Source: Patiria miniata (lineage: Eukaryota > Echinodermata > Asteroidea > Valvatida > Asterinidae). From it: a DNA stretch of 64,000 nucleotides. This document shows, one piece after another, positions 24,802 to 38,249 of the stretch. The stretch is from NCBI RefSeq assembly GCF_015706575.1, contig NW_024037050.1, forward strand, positions 372,001-436,000, written 5' to 3'. The position numbers and the translations under genes are program-made. The notes below the pieces were generated by a model. That model made no database searches. It was not told the DNA's origin and saw only the letters and a program-made list of their open reading frames with translations. How positions within the stretch are numbered: the first letter of the stretch is position 1; every line of letters begins with the position of its first letter.

Positions 24802-26415
24802 CCAATATTAATGTTTTAATCAGAGAAAAATAAATATGTTTTTAGGCATTTTTAACAAGAGGCCGAGGAGGTTGCGAAATGTCCGTCAATGGTCCCAACT
24901 GGATACATTACGTAATGTAGGGAGACCAAGTGCGCCCTCTGTTGTTATCTAAAAGTTTTGCGAGTGATTTGCATATCATGACCTTTGGGCTTCCCGCGAA
25001 AAGGCAAGTTGTAACAAGTTTTCTCCTGTGGGCTTCGAGCAAAGAAGACCGATATAAAATTGTCTCCGAAAATTCTCTTTTTTTGTAGGGAGCATTAACT
25101 CCTGCCATGCTCCTGAGAAATATCATTCTGGGAGGGTACTTCATAGAAAGATCCCAGTGAGTATTTTGCTGTGTTTCATCATCATTTTGTGAGAGAAACT
25201 GTGTATTTTCGGGATGAGACATTCGTTGAATTGTACTGTCATGACTGTGTAGTTCTGTATTATAGTGTGTAGCGTACATGTGTTGAACTTTAACACACAC
25301 ACACACACACATTGTATACTGTGTCATACTTAATCTATTATTGTGCATAGGGCTTTGAATACTCGAATGTTTTAAGAATAAATTTATTGTAGTTCATGTT
25401 ATTGGAAATAGTCGTCATATCATCATTTTTGTTAGAACACTCGTCCTCTTTAAATAGAGGGCCGGCCTCCTTTTGCCGTCCCGCTACAGTAGCAATTAAG
25501 ATCACACATGTACAAACAAAGTATGAACACGATAAAAGAGGGCAAAGGTTCTCCTAAGTTTGTTGCATATAGTTTTTTTTATAATGTCGACTTTCATGCA
25601 TCATGTTTAATTTCTCGCATCAAAAGTTTTTTTTTAACCCATTAAGATTGAAGACAGATAACAAATACTTTAAACACGAAACTCGAATGAAACCAATAAA
25701 AAAGAACATGTGAAGGAGTACAAACAAACAGAATTAAAAACCTCGCATATTGCCTTCGTTCCCCATTAATTTGAATGCAGAAAGTACCTAATAGGATGCG
25801 CGGAGATGAAAAACAAAATAAGATTCTTATGAAAATAACCCTAAACCAAACATGAGGGACAGTTTTATATTGGGTGAAAATCTCCGTCGAAGAAGGTTGA
25901 TGTTACTGAAATGAAGCACGTTTAAGATTTGAGAAAAAAGTAAGAGATACAAGAAAACCCAGATCGCAATTTAAAACTAGAAGCTAAAAGAGCAAAAGGT
26001 AACAATAAGATCATACGTGTATAACAAAATATACACATGTATGTGAACACGATAAAAGAGGGCAAAGGATGTCCTAAATTGGCTGCTAAAACAGTAAATT
26101 ACTGTTTTAGCAGTGATTGTTCTGTGACAAAATAAACCTGAACATTTTATGCATGAAGTGCAAACTCCGGCGAGCGCGAAGCGCGAAGCCATTAGGGCGT
26201 CGGGTCCGGGGCCCGCTTAAGGGCCCGGGAACATTTTTGATTTTAGATGCTCTGTGGTGCAATCTGAGACGATTACTGGGCACTTTCCTCTGAAATTGTG
26301 GAGCAGAATTTGTTTTAATTTTAAGAAGAATTTTCCTTTATTTGTTAAAATGTACTCTTGTAATTATAAAGTTTCTTCTTTAATCAAAGTTGACAACCAT
26401 GCATTTTCCAGTTAC

Positions 26416-26694
26416 CTCGCCGTATTTGCCATGCTCTCATGTGCTTTGGGTGTTTCACATGGGATACGAGCTTTTTCTTTCCACTCGGGCACTCGACGCG
26501 TAGCTGATAATGTCGTTGCAAACATTGCAAAAAACCTTGCCAGCGGTTGCTATTTTATCGAAGCACTCTTGAAATTCAAGCTGATGCCCGTCAATAATAA
26601 CGGAGTCCCGAAACCATTTCCACCGGAACTTATATTTCACTTCTTTATCAAGCTCGAGTCGCACTGACAGGATCGACTTGTTGGGCGCAGCCAT
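26416..26694 (-). CDS. Zinc-finger N-terminal exon, U4 copy (best-preserved group)
   Basis: Starting at ATG (minus, 26694) the frame reads MAAPNKSILSVRLELDKEV, then KYKFRWKWFRD, a hydrophobic and acidic stretch, and FCNVCNDIISYASS, giving a CxxC pair. Near that point is a direct 8-base duplication (CGAGTGCC then CGAGTGG). The frame after it is shifted, and the shifted frame reads SGKKKLVSHVKHPKHMRAW, supplying the expected HxxxxH pair of a C2H2/BED-like zinc finger. The exon ends at GCGAG|GTAACT, a near-ideal donor. So it resembles a first coding exon of a multi-exon zinc-finger gene, probably a broken copy since all six units share the 8-base duplication. No downstream exon was recognised inside the unit. 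Family name not known to me; a transposon-derived (hAT/BED-like) origin is possible. Confidence 0.6.
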
Positions 26695-27799
26695 GTTGTA
26701 TGCATTACGTACACGTAAACACGTACACTGTACTCCGAGCCGACGCGCGTAAAACAACAACGTGCATATCCACACGATTGTGCTGTACTGTATGCCATTG
26801 TCGACTCTCATGCATCATGTTTAATTTTCTCGCATCACTAATTTAATTTTTTACCTTTTACGATTGAAGACAGATAACAAATACTTTGAACATGAAACTC
26901 GAATGAAACCAATAAACAAAAACATGTGAAAGGTACAAACAAACAGAATTAAAAAACCTCGCATATTGCCTTCATGTCCCATTATTTTGAATGCATGCGC
27001 AGAGATGAGATACAAAATGAGATTCTCATGTGAATAACCCTAAACCAAACAGACTGCTAAATTGAATGATCATTTGAACCGATTGACAACTTCAACTTAG
27101 GAGGTGTTAACATGAAAATGTCAGGTCTGAGAACGAATTTGAACGCCTGATATCAAATACAAACCACAGGAATGACAATAGGGAGCTCATTCGCTTCAAA
27201 TCGGCCACTATCAATATGAATTTGAATGCTATTTCGCCAAAATTGGCCGGGGAATACCTATATGATCGTGGCGAATACCGCATTTTTGGAAAGGCGTGGA
27301 CAGACGCTCATGCGTGGAAAGACTAACAATTTCAGTGTTATTTTTAAGCTGGATTAAAAGTTTAAATTAATAATTAGGCCCGTCTGAGCTGTGCGCAGGT
27401 TGGCTTTACTTTGCTTTGTTGACAGGCCTAGTACCGCCTATTGTCAACGTCCTCGCGCGAACAAAAACAAAACCAATAGGCCTAGATGGGAATACCCACT
27501 TCACCACCGAGTCTGATTTAATTTTATAGGACAAGGCGTGTCTGTGCAAAGGTTGAGTTTACTTTGCTTGGTGATAAGCCTAGTCATTTGTTTCCAGCAA
27601 ATGTGCTGGAATAAACAACTACATGTATAGGGAATTCCCACTTGGCCATAGACTTCCCTAAAGTCGCATTTTATTTGATCTTTTTGCATCTTTAGACATA
27701 AAAATATCAGTTAAACAGGGGCTGTCATGGAAATACAAAAGTTAATAAACTCTCACAATTAATGTGTATATCCAGACCCCTGGCAACCACTAAAACCAA

Positions 27800-28504
27800 T
27801 GTAACGATATGGGTTTTGGGTTTAAAATAATGAATAATTCATAAGGAGCATGAATAATGCAATGTTATTTTCTGGCTGTTCCTTTTAGTGGACTTACCCC
27901 GCCAGCATAATTGCCCTAGTTAACAAGTTTGGACATATGTTCGTCGACATTAAGGTCATTTGATAATTCTATCTTGAGAATGATTATTTGGTAACAGTAT
28001 GTCATCATCATTGTCAGTAATCAAAGTCAACACTCCTTCTGAGTCAATTTTATGCGCGACGAGGGGTTGTGGTCATTGCATTACGGTAAGAGCGCTACCG
28101 CTCACATGGTTTGTCCTCTTGCGAGCGGGCCGTGAAAGAAGCTCAGACCGAGCCAACCTTTGTCTAAAAGTCGGCCACTTTTCCCTCATTTTTGGGCTGA
28201 GACATTGCTGTCACAAGCTTTGAAGGTTGACATCTCAAGTGCATTACAGGCCTTCTCTATTTTATATCAGGGGTCTTCTTTTATGGTCTTCATTGTCGTC
28301 TTATTGGAATCTTTATTCGGATCTTCATTTGGATTATTTTGTATAATTGGAGAAAGTGAATTAAATTAAAACTTAATCAAGTGAATCAGTGTAAACAACC
28401 GTCTGAGTGTTCCAGTTCAATTCGACTTGCTTTCCACCTTACTCTATCTTCATGAGGGTGAACCTGACCACCCTTATCATCGTTGGGGTTGCCACCTCGC
28501 GACA
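27800..28504. mobile_element. Solo LTR, U4 copy
   Basis: 705 bases with the same termini and CCAA flanks, one base shorter in a T/G run near its start. Confidence 0.82.
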
Positions 28505-30114
28505 CCAATATTAATGTTTTAATCAGAGAAAAATAAATATGTTTTTAGGCATTTTTAACAAGAGGCCGAGGAGGTTGCGAAATGTCCGTCAATGGTCCCA
28601 ACTGGATACATTACGTAATGTAGGGAGACCAAGTGCGCCCTCTGTTGTTATCTAAAAGTTTTGCGAGTGATTTGCATATCATGACCTTTGGCTTCCCGCG
28701 AAAAGGCAAGTTGTAACAAGTTTTCTCCTGTGGGCTTCGAGCAAAGAAGACCGATATAAAATTGTCTCCGAAAATTCTCTTTTTTTGTAGGGAGCATTAA
28801 CTCCTGCCATGCTCCTGAGATATATCATTCTGGGAGGGTACTTCATAGAAAGATCCCAGTGAGTATTTTGCTGTGTTTCATCATCATTTTGTGAGAGAAA
28901 CTGTGTATTTTCGGGATGAGACATTCGTTGAATTGTACTGTCATGACTGTGTAGTTCTGTATTATAGTGTGTAGCGTACATGTGTTGAACTTTGACACAC
29001 ACACACACATTGTATACTGTGTCATACTTAATCTATTATTGTGCATAGGGCTTTGAATACTCGAATGTTTTAAGAATAAATTTATTGTAGTTCATGTTAT
29101 TGGAAATAGTCGTCATATCATCATTTTTGTTAGAACACTCGTCCTCTTTAAATAGAGGGCCGGCCTCCTTTTGCCGTCCCGCTACAGTAGCAATTAAGAT
29201 CACACATGTACAAACAAAGTATGAACACGATAAAAGAGGGCAAAGGTTCTCCTAAGTTTGTTGCATATAGTTTTTTTTATAATGTCGACTTTCATGCATC
29301 ATGTTTAATTTCTCGCATCAAAAGTTTTTTTTTTAACCCATTAAGATTGAAGACAGATAACAAATACTTTAAACACGAAACTCGAATGAAACCAATAAAA
29401 AAGAACATGTGAAGGAGTACAAACAAACAGAATTAAAAACCTCGCATCTTGCCTTCGTTCCCCATTAATTTGAATGCAGAAAGTACCTAATAGGATGCGC
29501 GGAGATGAAAAACAAAATAAGATTCTTATGAAAATAACCCTAAACCAAACATGAGGGACAGTTTTATATTGGGTGAAAATCTCCGTCGAAGAAGGTTGAT
29601 GTTACTGAAATGAAGCACGTTTAAGATTTGAGAAAAAAGTAAGAGATACAAGAAAACCCAGATCGCAATTTAAAACTAGAAGCTAAAAGAGCAAAAGGTA
29701 ACAATAAGATCATACGTGTATAACAAAATATACACATGTATGTGAACACGATAAAAGAGGGCAAAGGATGTCCTAAATTGGCTGCTAAAACAGTAAATTA
29801 CTGTTTTAGCAGTGATTGTTCTGTGACAAAATAAACCTGAACATTTTATGCATGAAGTGCAAACTCCGGCGAGCGCGAAGCGCGAAGCCATTAGGGCGTC
29901 GGGTCCGGGGCCCGCTTAAGGGCCCGGGAACATTTTTGATTTTAGATGCTCTGTGGTGCAATCTGAGACGATTACTGGGCACTTTCCTCTGAAATTGTGG
30001 AGCAGAATTTGTTTTAATTTTAAGAAGAATTTTCCTTTATTTGTTAAAATGTACTCTTGTAATTATAAAGTTTCTTCTTTAATCAAAGTTGACAACCATG
30101 CATTTTCCAGTTAC

Positions 30115-30393
30115 CTCGCCGTATTTGCCATGCTCTCATGTGCTTTGGGTGTTTCACATGGGATACGAGCTTTTTCTTTCCACTCGGGCACTCGACGCGT
30201 AGCTGATAATGTCGTTGCAAACATTGCAAAAAACCTTGCCAGCGGTTGCTATTTTATCGAAGCACTCTTGAAATTCAAGCTGATGCCCGTCAATAATAAC
30301 GGAGTCCCGAAACCATTTCCACCGGAACTTATATTTCACTTCTTTATCAAGCTCGAGTCGCACTGACAGGATCGACTTGTTGGGCGCAGCCAT
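30115..30393 (-). CDS. Zinc-finger N-terminal exon, U5 copy
   Basis: Same as the U4 copy: ATG, KYKFRWKWFRD, CxxC, the shared 8-base duplication, and GTAACT donor. Confidence 0.58.
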
Positions 30394-31139
30394 GTTGTAT
30401 GCATTACGTACACGTAAACACGTACACTGTACTCCGAGCCGACGCGCGTAAAACAACAACGTGCATATCCACACGATTGTGCTGTACTGTATGCCATTGT
30501 CGACTCTCATGCATCATGTTTAATTTTCTCGCATCACTAATTTAATTGTTTACCTTTTACGATTGAAGACAGATAACAAATACTTTGAACATGAAACTCG
30601 AATGAAACCAATAAACAAAAACATGTGAAAGGTACAAACAAACAGAATTAAAAAACCTCGCATCTTGCCTTCATGTCCCATTATTTTGAATGCATGCGCA
30701 GAGATGAGATACAAAATGAGATTCTCATGTGAATAACCCTAAACCAAACAGACTGCTAAATTGAATGATCATTTGAACCGATTGACAACTTCAACTTAGG
30801 AGGTGTTAAACATGAAAATGTCAGGTCTGAGAACGAATTTGAACGCCGGATATCAAATACAAACCACAGGAATGACAATAGGGAGCTCATTCGCTTCAAA
30901 TCGGCCACTATCAATATGAATTTGAATGCTATTTCGCCAAAATTGGCCGGGGAATACCTATATGATCGTGGCGAATACCGCATTTTTGGAAAGGCGTGGA
31001 CAGACGCTCATGCGTGGAAAGACGTTGACAGACGCTCATGTGTGGAAAGGCGTTGACAAACGGTCATGCGTGGCATATATTGGGTGAAAATGTCTGTCTT
31101 TAAAGTGATTAAAATCAGTTGAAAGCAGAAGAAACGGGC

Positions 31140-31200
31140 GGGGGGGGGGGAGACGAGATATATCTTGATACGTCGGCGCCCTTCCCCCCCCCCCCCCCCG
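31140..31200. repeat. Opposed G-run and C-run
   Basis: A run of about 11 G (31140-31150) faces a C run of about 15 (31184-31199) across AGACGAGATATATCTTGATACG. The same structure is in U6 at about 37373-37424, and a C-run remnant near 39697. It can fold as a hairpin and is likely to be length-variable. Confidence 0.7.
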
Positions 31201-31551
31201 GATTCGCTGCTGGGCTACTTTTGAATTCATTTGCTCAGATTTAAAATGCTTGCTTAAATGACAAATTCGAATGACTAAACTGACGTAAATGGAAGCTCCG
31301 GCGAATTTAAATGACCCAATGTGAAATTTTAATTTGTGTATATTTGATTAAACACTATCCAGCTCTCCGTATAATACGGATCAAACGCGCTTATCCATGA
31401 ACAAGTTTGGACAAGATCCGTATGTGCAAAGGTTGAGTGTAATTTGCTTTGTTAATAGGCCTAGTATCTATTTTCCATAAATGTGCTGCAAACAAACTTT
31501 AGAGAGTTCCCACTTAGCAATAGACTTCCGTAAAGTCTGATGTTTGTTATA

Positions 31552-32376
31552 GGGGAAAGTGGCAGGGAAACGCCTCAGATTGCACCACAGAGCATCTACG
31601 ATCCTAAATTTTCCGGGGCCCTTCAGCGGGCCCCGGACCCCACGCCGTAAGGGCTTCGCGCTCTGCGCTCGCATTAGTCCTCCTGCCAAATTTCCTCTAT
31701 GCTATAATTTCACCCTAGCGGTGCCTTCACTTTTTTGATACCTTCAGCAGCGCATGGCTGAGGCTCGGACTACAAGTTGCCTAAATCCCTTTCCAAAATT
31801 AAAAGTTGTGAAAAAATACTGAGATGGAACATGGTTCACAACATTGAGTACATAACAAACTTGATAAAGAACAAAACAAAACAAATTTAAATGGAATTTT
31901 CGATGTTTAAAACGTTTTCTAAACGGTGGAAAGTGGCCAGGAATCGCCTCTGATTGCACCACAGAGCATCTAAAATCTAAACTTTTCCGGGGCCCTTAAG
32001 CGGGCCCTGGACCCCATGCCGTAAGGGCTTCGCGCTCTGCGCTCGCATTAGTCCTCCGGCCAAATTTCCTCTATGCTATAATTTCACCCTAGCGGTGCCT
32101 TCACTTTTTTGATACCTTCCGCAGCGCATGGCTGAGGCTCGGACTACAAGTTGCCTAAATCCCTTTCCAAAATAAAAAGTTGTGAAAAAATACGGAGATG
32201 GAACATGGTTCTCAACTTTGAGTACATTACAAACTTGATAAAGAACAAAAAAAATAACAAATTTAAATGGAATTTTCGATGTTTAAAACGTTTTCTAAAC
32301 GGTGGAAAGTGGCCAGGAATCGCCTCAGATTGCACCACAGAGCATCTAAAATCCAAACTTTTCCGGGGCCCTTATG
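31552..32376. repeat. 374-bp tandem repeat within U5, inverted relative to the unit
   Basis: Two copies and a third partial copy (starting at about 31552, 31927 and 32303). Each has CTCAGATTGCACCACAGAGC (or a one-base variant) and the GC-rich GGGCCCTTAAGCGGGCCC region, ending with GCTTCGCGCTCTGCGCTCGC in the full copies. This is the reverse complement of the sequence next to the zinc-finger exon at 15080-15200 in each unit. The rest of each copy (TTCACCCTAGCGGTGCC, AAAAAGTTGTGAAAAAATAC) is not in the standard unit. It therefore belongs to a related but separate lineage of the same repeat. Confidence 0.82.
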
Positions 32377-32389
32377 CTGAACAAATAAG

Positions 32390-32766
<377 letters not shown>

Positions 32767-33400
32767 ATATATATATATATTAAATTTAAAGCACTTGTTA
32801 AGGTTCCCGTTATCATGAAGTTTGGGCTTGCTGAAACGCTCCTCTACTCACATCTGACATCTCGCGGAGGTTGTGTGTTCACTTTTTTTGTTGGTAAGTG
32901 GTTGCCCTAAAAGTAACAGGCGCCTAACAATTTCAGTGTTATTTTTAAGCTGGCTTAAAAGTTTAAATTAATAATTAGGCCCGTCTGAGCTGTGCGCAGG
33001 TTGGCTTTACTTTGCTTTGTTGACAGGCCTAGTACCGCCTATTGTCAACGTCCTCGCGCGAACAAAAACAAAACCAATAGGCCTAGATGGGAATACCCAC
33101 TTCACCACCGAGTCTGATTTAATTTTATAGGACAAGGCGTGTCTGTGCAAAGGTTGAGTTTACTTTGCTTGGTGATAAGCCTAGTCATTTGTTTCCAGCA
33201 AATGTGCTGGAATAAACAACTACATGTATAGGGAATTCCCACTTGGCCATAGACTTCCCTAAAGTCGCATTTTATTTGATCTTTTTGCATCTTTAGACAT
33301 AAAAATATCAGTTAAACAGGGGCTGTCATGGAAATACAAAAGTTAATAAACTCTCACAATTAATGTGTATATCCAGACCCCTGGCAACCACTAAAACCAA

Positions 33401-34106
33401 TGTAACGATATGGGTTTTGGGGTTTAAAATAATGGATAATTCATAAGGAGCATGAATAATGCAATGTTATTTTCTGGCTGTTCCTTTTAGTGGACTTACC
33501 CCGCCAGCCTAATTGCCCTAGTTAACAAGTTTGGACATATGTTCGTCGACATTTAGGTCATTTGATAATTCTATCTTGAGAATGATTATTTGGTAACAGT
33601 ATGTCATCATCATTGTCAGTAATCAAAGTCAACACTCCTTCTGAGTCAATTTTATGCGCGACGAGGGGTTGTGGTCATTGCATTACGGTAAGAGCGCTAC
33701 CGCTCACATGGTTTGTCCTCTTGCGAGCGGGCCGTGAAAGAAGCTCAGACCGAGCCAACCTTTGTCTAAAAGTCGGCCACTTTTCCCTCATTTTTGGGCT
33801 GAGACATTGCTGTCACAAGTTTTGAAGGTTGACATCTCAAGTGCATTACAGGCCTTCTCTATTTTATATCAGGGGTCTTCTTTTATGGTCTTCATTGTCG
33901 TCTTATTGGAATCTTTATTCGGATCTTCATTTGGATTATTTTGTATAATTGGAGAAAGTGAATTAAATTAAAACTTAATCAAGTGAATCAGTGTAAACAA
34001 CCGTCTGAGTGTTCCAGTTCAATTCGACTTGCTTTCCACCTTACTCTATCTTCATGAGGGTGAACCTGACCACCCTTATCATCGTTGGGGTTGCCACCTC
34101 GCGACA
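33401..34106. mobile_element. Solo LTR, U5 copy
   Basis: 706 bases, same termini and CCAA flanks, at the identical site. A GTTTTGGGGTTT variant near the start distinguishes it. Confidence 0.82.
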
Positions 34107-34597
34107 CCAATATTAATGTTTTAATCAGAGAAAAATAAATATGTTTTTAGGCATTTTTAACAAGAGGCCGAGGAGGTTGCGAAATGTCCGTCAATGGTCC
34201 CAACTGGATACATTACGTAATGTAGGGAGACCAAGTGCGCCCTCTGTTGTTATCTAAAAGTTTTGCGAGTGATTTGCATATCATGACCTTTGGGCTTCCC
34301 GCGAAAAGGCAAGTTGTAACAAGTTTTCTCCTGTGGGCTTCGAGCAAAGAAGACCGATATAAAATTGTCTCCGAAAATTCTCTTTTTTTGTAGGGAGCAT
34401 TAACTCCTGCCATGCTCCTGAGATATATCATTCTGGGAGGGTACTTCATAGAAAGATCCCAGTGAGTATTTTGCTGTGTTTCATCATCATTTTGTGAGAG
34501 AAACTGTGTATTTTCGGGATGAGACATTCGTTGAATTGTACTGTCATGACTGTGTAGTTCTGTATTATAGTGTGTAGCGTACATGTGTTGAACCTTG

Positions 34598-34628
<31 letters not shown>

Positions 34629-35246
34629 CTTGTTTCACATGACTAGTGTGGACTTTCCATTGCTTTCGTGTAGTTAAGAAAAACCAGTGAAAAAACTCAT
34701 TTTTCTCAAACTGTGAAAACTCTTTCAACCCAATTTTTTTTCTATGATTCCCTTTAGTGTTTCTCTTCATTCTGCTACAGATAAACCTAACCCAAAAATG
34801 CCTCTAAACCTGTTTTCCAGAAATGGGGAAACACTGTGTGGACGTGGGCAAGCCCACACAACGTCGGTGCTACCTACATTATGTGGACGTCTTTTGTTCG
34901 GAAGTCCACACTGCGTATGTAAGACAAGCTCACACACACCCACACTTGTTTCACATGACTAGTGTGGACTTTCCATTGCTTTCGTGTAGTTAAGAAAAAC
35001 CAGTGAAAAAACTCATTTTTCTCAAACTGTGAAAACTCTTTCAACCCAATTTTTTTTCTATGATTCCCTTTAGTGTTTCTCTTCATTCTGCTACAGATAA
35101 ACCTAACCCAAAATGCCTCTAAACCTGTTTTCCAGAAATGGGGAAACACTGTGTGGACGTGGGCAAGTCCACACAACGTCGGTGCTACCCACATTATGTG
35201 GACGTCTTTTGTTCGGAAGTCCACACTGCGTATGTAAGACAAGCTC
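34629..35246. repeat. Tandem 316-bp repeat inserted in the (CA)n tract of U5
   Basis: Copy 1 starts CTTGTTTCACATGACTAG at 34629, copy 2 at 34945, and the second ends at GACAAGCTC (35246) where the usual unit sequence ATTGTATACTG resumes. In other units (CA)n runs directly into that phrase. The copies are nearly identical. Each contains palindromic GTGTGGACGTGGGC / CCCACAC words. Confidence 0.9.
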
Positions 35247-36350
35247 ATTGTATACTGTGTCATACTTAATCTATTATTGTGCATAGGGCTTTGAATACTC
35301 GAATGTTTTAAGAATACATTTATTGTAGTTCATGTTATTGGAAATAGTCGTCATATCATCATTTTTGTTAGAACACTCGTCCTCTTTAAATAGAGGGCCG
35401 GCCTCCTTTTGCCGTCCCGCTACAGTAGCAATTAAGATCACACATGTACAAACAAAGTATGAACACGATAAAAGAGGGCAAAGGTTCTCCTAAGTTTGTT
35501 GCATATAGTTTTTTTTATAATGTCGACTTTCATGCATCATGTTTAATTTCTCGCATCAAAAGTTTTTTTTAACCCATTAAGATTGAAGACAGATAACAAA
35601 TACTTTAAACACGAAACTCGAATGAAACCAATAAAAAAGAACATGTGAAGGAGTACAAACAAACAGAATTAAAAACCTCGCATCTTGCCTTCGTTCCCCA
35701 TTAATTTGAATGCAGAAAGTACCTAATAGGATGCGCGGAGATGAAAAACAAAATAAGATTCTTATGAAAATAACCCTAAACCAAACATGAGGGACAGTTT
35801 TATATTGGGTGAAAATCTCCGTCGAAGAAGGTTGATGTTACTGAAATGAAGCACGTTTAAGATTTGAGAAAAAAGTAAGAGATACAAGAAAACCCAGATC
35901 GCAATTTAAAACTAGAAGCTAAAAGAGCAAAAGGTAACAATAAGATCATACGTGTATAACAAAATATACACATGTATGTGAACACGATAAAAGAGGGCAA
36001 AGGATGTCCTAAATTGGCTGCTAAAACAGTAAATTACTGTTTTAGCAGTGATTGTTCTGTGACAAAATAAACCTGAACATTTTATGCATGAAGTGCAAAC
36101 TCCGGCGAGCGCGAAGCGCGAAGCCATTAGGGCGTCGGGTCCGGGGCCCGCTTAAGGGCCCGGGAACATTTTTGATTTTAGATGCTCTGTGGTGCAATCT
36201 GAGACGATTACTGGGCACTTTCCTCTGAAATTGTGGAGCAGAATTTGTTTTAATTTTAAGAAGAATTTTCCTTTATTTGTTAAAATGTACTCTTGTAATT
36301 ATAAAGTTTCTTCCTTAATCAAAGTTGACAACCATGCATTTTCCAGTTAC

Positions 36351-36629
36351 CTCGCCGTATTTGCCATGCTCTCATGTGCTTTGGGTGTTTCACATGGGAT
36401 ACGAGCTTTTTCTTTCCACTCGGGCACTCGACGCGTAGCTGATAATGTCGTTGCAAACATTGCAAAAAACCTTGCCAGCGGTTGCTATTTTATCGAAGCA
36501 CTCTTGAAATTCAAGCTGATGCCCGTCAATAATAACGGAGTCCCGAAACCATTCCCACCGGAACTTATATTTCACTTCTTTATCAAGCTCGAGTCGCACT
36601 GACAGGATCGACTTGTTGGGCGCAGCCGT
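36351..36629 (-). pseudogene. Zinc-finger N-terminal exon, U6 copy
   Basis: Has the open KYKFRWEWFRD frame of U4 and U5 but the start codon is ACG instead of ATG (CGT at 36627-36629 on the plus strand), with the reading frame otherwise as in U4. Confidence 0.6.
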
Positions 36630-37572
36630 GTTGTATGCATTACGTACACGTAAACACGTACACTGTACTCCGAGCCGACGCACGTAAAACAACAACGTGC
36701 ATATCCACACGATTGTGCTGTACTGTATGCCATTGTCGACTCTCATGCATCATGTTTAATTTTCTCGCATCACTAATTTAATTTTTTACCTTTTACGATT
36801 GAAGACAGATAACAAATACTTTGAACATGAAACTCGAATGAAACCAATAAACAAAAACATGTGAAAAGTACAAACAAACAGAATTAAAAAACCTCGCATC
36901 TTGCCTTCATGTCCCATTATTTTGAATGCATGCGCAGAGATGAGATACAAAATGAGATTCTCATGTGAATAACCCTAAACCAAACAAACTGCTAAATTGA
37001 ATGATCATTTGAACCGATTGACAACTTCAACTTAGGAGGTGTTAAACATGAAAATGTCAGGTCTGAGAACGAATTTGAACGCCTGATATCAAATACAAAC
37101 CACAGGAATGACAATAGGGAGCTCATTCGCTTCAAATCGGCCACTATCAATATGAATTTGAATGCTATTTCGCCAAAATTGGCCGGGGAATACCTATATG
37201 ATCGTGGCGAATACCGCATTTTTGGAAAGGCGTGGACAGACGCTCATGCGTGGAAAGACGTTGACAGACGCTCATGCGTGGAAAGGCGTTGACAGACGGT
37301 CATGCGTGGCATATATTGGGTGAAAATGTCTGTCTTTAAAGTGATTAAAATCAGTTGAAAGCAGAAGAAACGGGGGGGGGGGGAGACGAGATATATCTCG
37401 ATACGTCGGCCCCCCCCCCCCCCCAGATTCGCTACTGGGCTACTTTTGAATTCATTTGCTCAGATTTAAAATGCTTGCTTAAATGACAAATTCGAATGAC
37501 TAAACTGACGTAAATGGAAGCTCCGGCGAATTTAAATGACCCAATGTGAAATTTTAATTTGTGTATATTTGA

Positions 37573-38034
37573 TTAAACACTATCCAGCTCTCCGTATAAT
37601 ACGGATCAAACGCGCTTATCCATGAACAAGTTTGGACAAGATCCGTATGTGCAAAGGTTGAGTGTAATTTGCTTTGTTAATAGGCCTAGTATCTATTTTC
37701 CATAAATGTGCTGCAAACAAACTTTAGAGAGTTCCCACTTAGCAATAGACTTCCGTAAAGTCTGATGTTTGTTATAGTGTAAATCTTTAGGCATTACATA
37801 AAGTTAAACACTATCCAGCTCTCCGTATAATACGGATCAAACGCGCTTATCCATGAACAAGTTTGGACAAGATCCGTATGTGCAAAGGTTGAGTGTAATT
37901 TGCTTTGTTAATAGGCCTAGTATCTATTTTCCATAAATGTGCTGCAAACAAACTTTAGAGAGTTCCCACTTAGCAATAGACTTCCGTAAAGTCTGATGTT
38001 TGTTATAGTGTAAATCTTTAGGCATTACATAAAG
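37573..38034. repeat. 231-bp direct tandem duplication
   Basis: 37573-37803 (TTAAACACTATCCAGC to TTACATAAAG) is repeated exactly in 37804-38034 as far as read. In U5 the corresponding sequence (31350-31550) is single copy, so this is a recent local duplication. Confidence 0.92.
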
Positions 38035-38249
38035 TGGAACAGAGGCTGTCATGGAAATACAAAACTTAAAAAACTCTCATCAAATGATGATATATCCAGA
38101 CCCTTAGCAACAACAAAAATAAGATAATTAGTCTGCACAAAAGACGTCAATACAATTGGGGTCATATGAACAACGTTGCTGTTGCCGCACTCAGGGACAG
38201 GCTTTACTGTTTGAAATGGGATGACATCCTTGCAAGGCTTACTGAACAG

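Larger units (their letters stand above)
21630..25335. repeat. Tandem array unit U3 (standard 3.71 kb)
   Basis: 3706 bases, same order as U2. Its (CA)n tract near 25290 differs in length from the others. Confidence 0.92.
25336..29033. repeat. Tandem array unit U4 (standard 3.70 kb)
   Basis: 3698 bases, same order as U2 and U3. The zinc-finger exon here has the open version of the frame, shared with U5 and U6. Confidence 0.92.
35272..38120. repeat. Tandem array unit U6 (truncated, diverging at its right end)
   Basis: Near-identical to the other units through 37256, then follows the U5 long form (GTTGACAGACGCTC...) to about 37795. After that it continues as a diverged version of the segment at 16400-16680 (AGAGGCTGTCATGGAAATAC, CTCTCATC, TATATCCAGACCC) to about 38120. 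No LTR is present at the position where U1-U5 have one. Confidence 0.85.
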
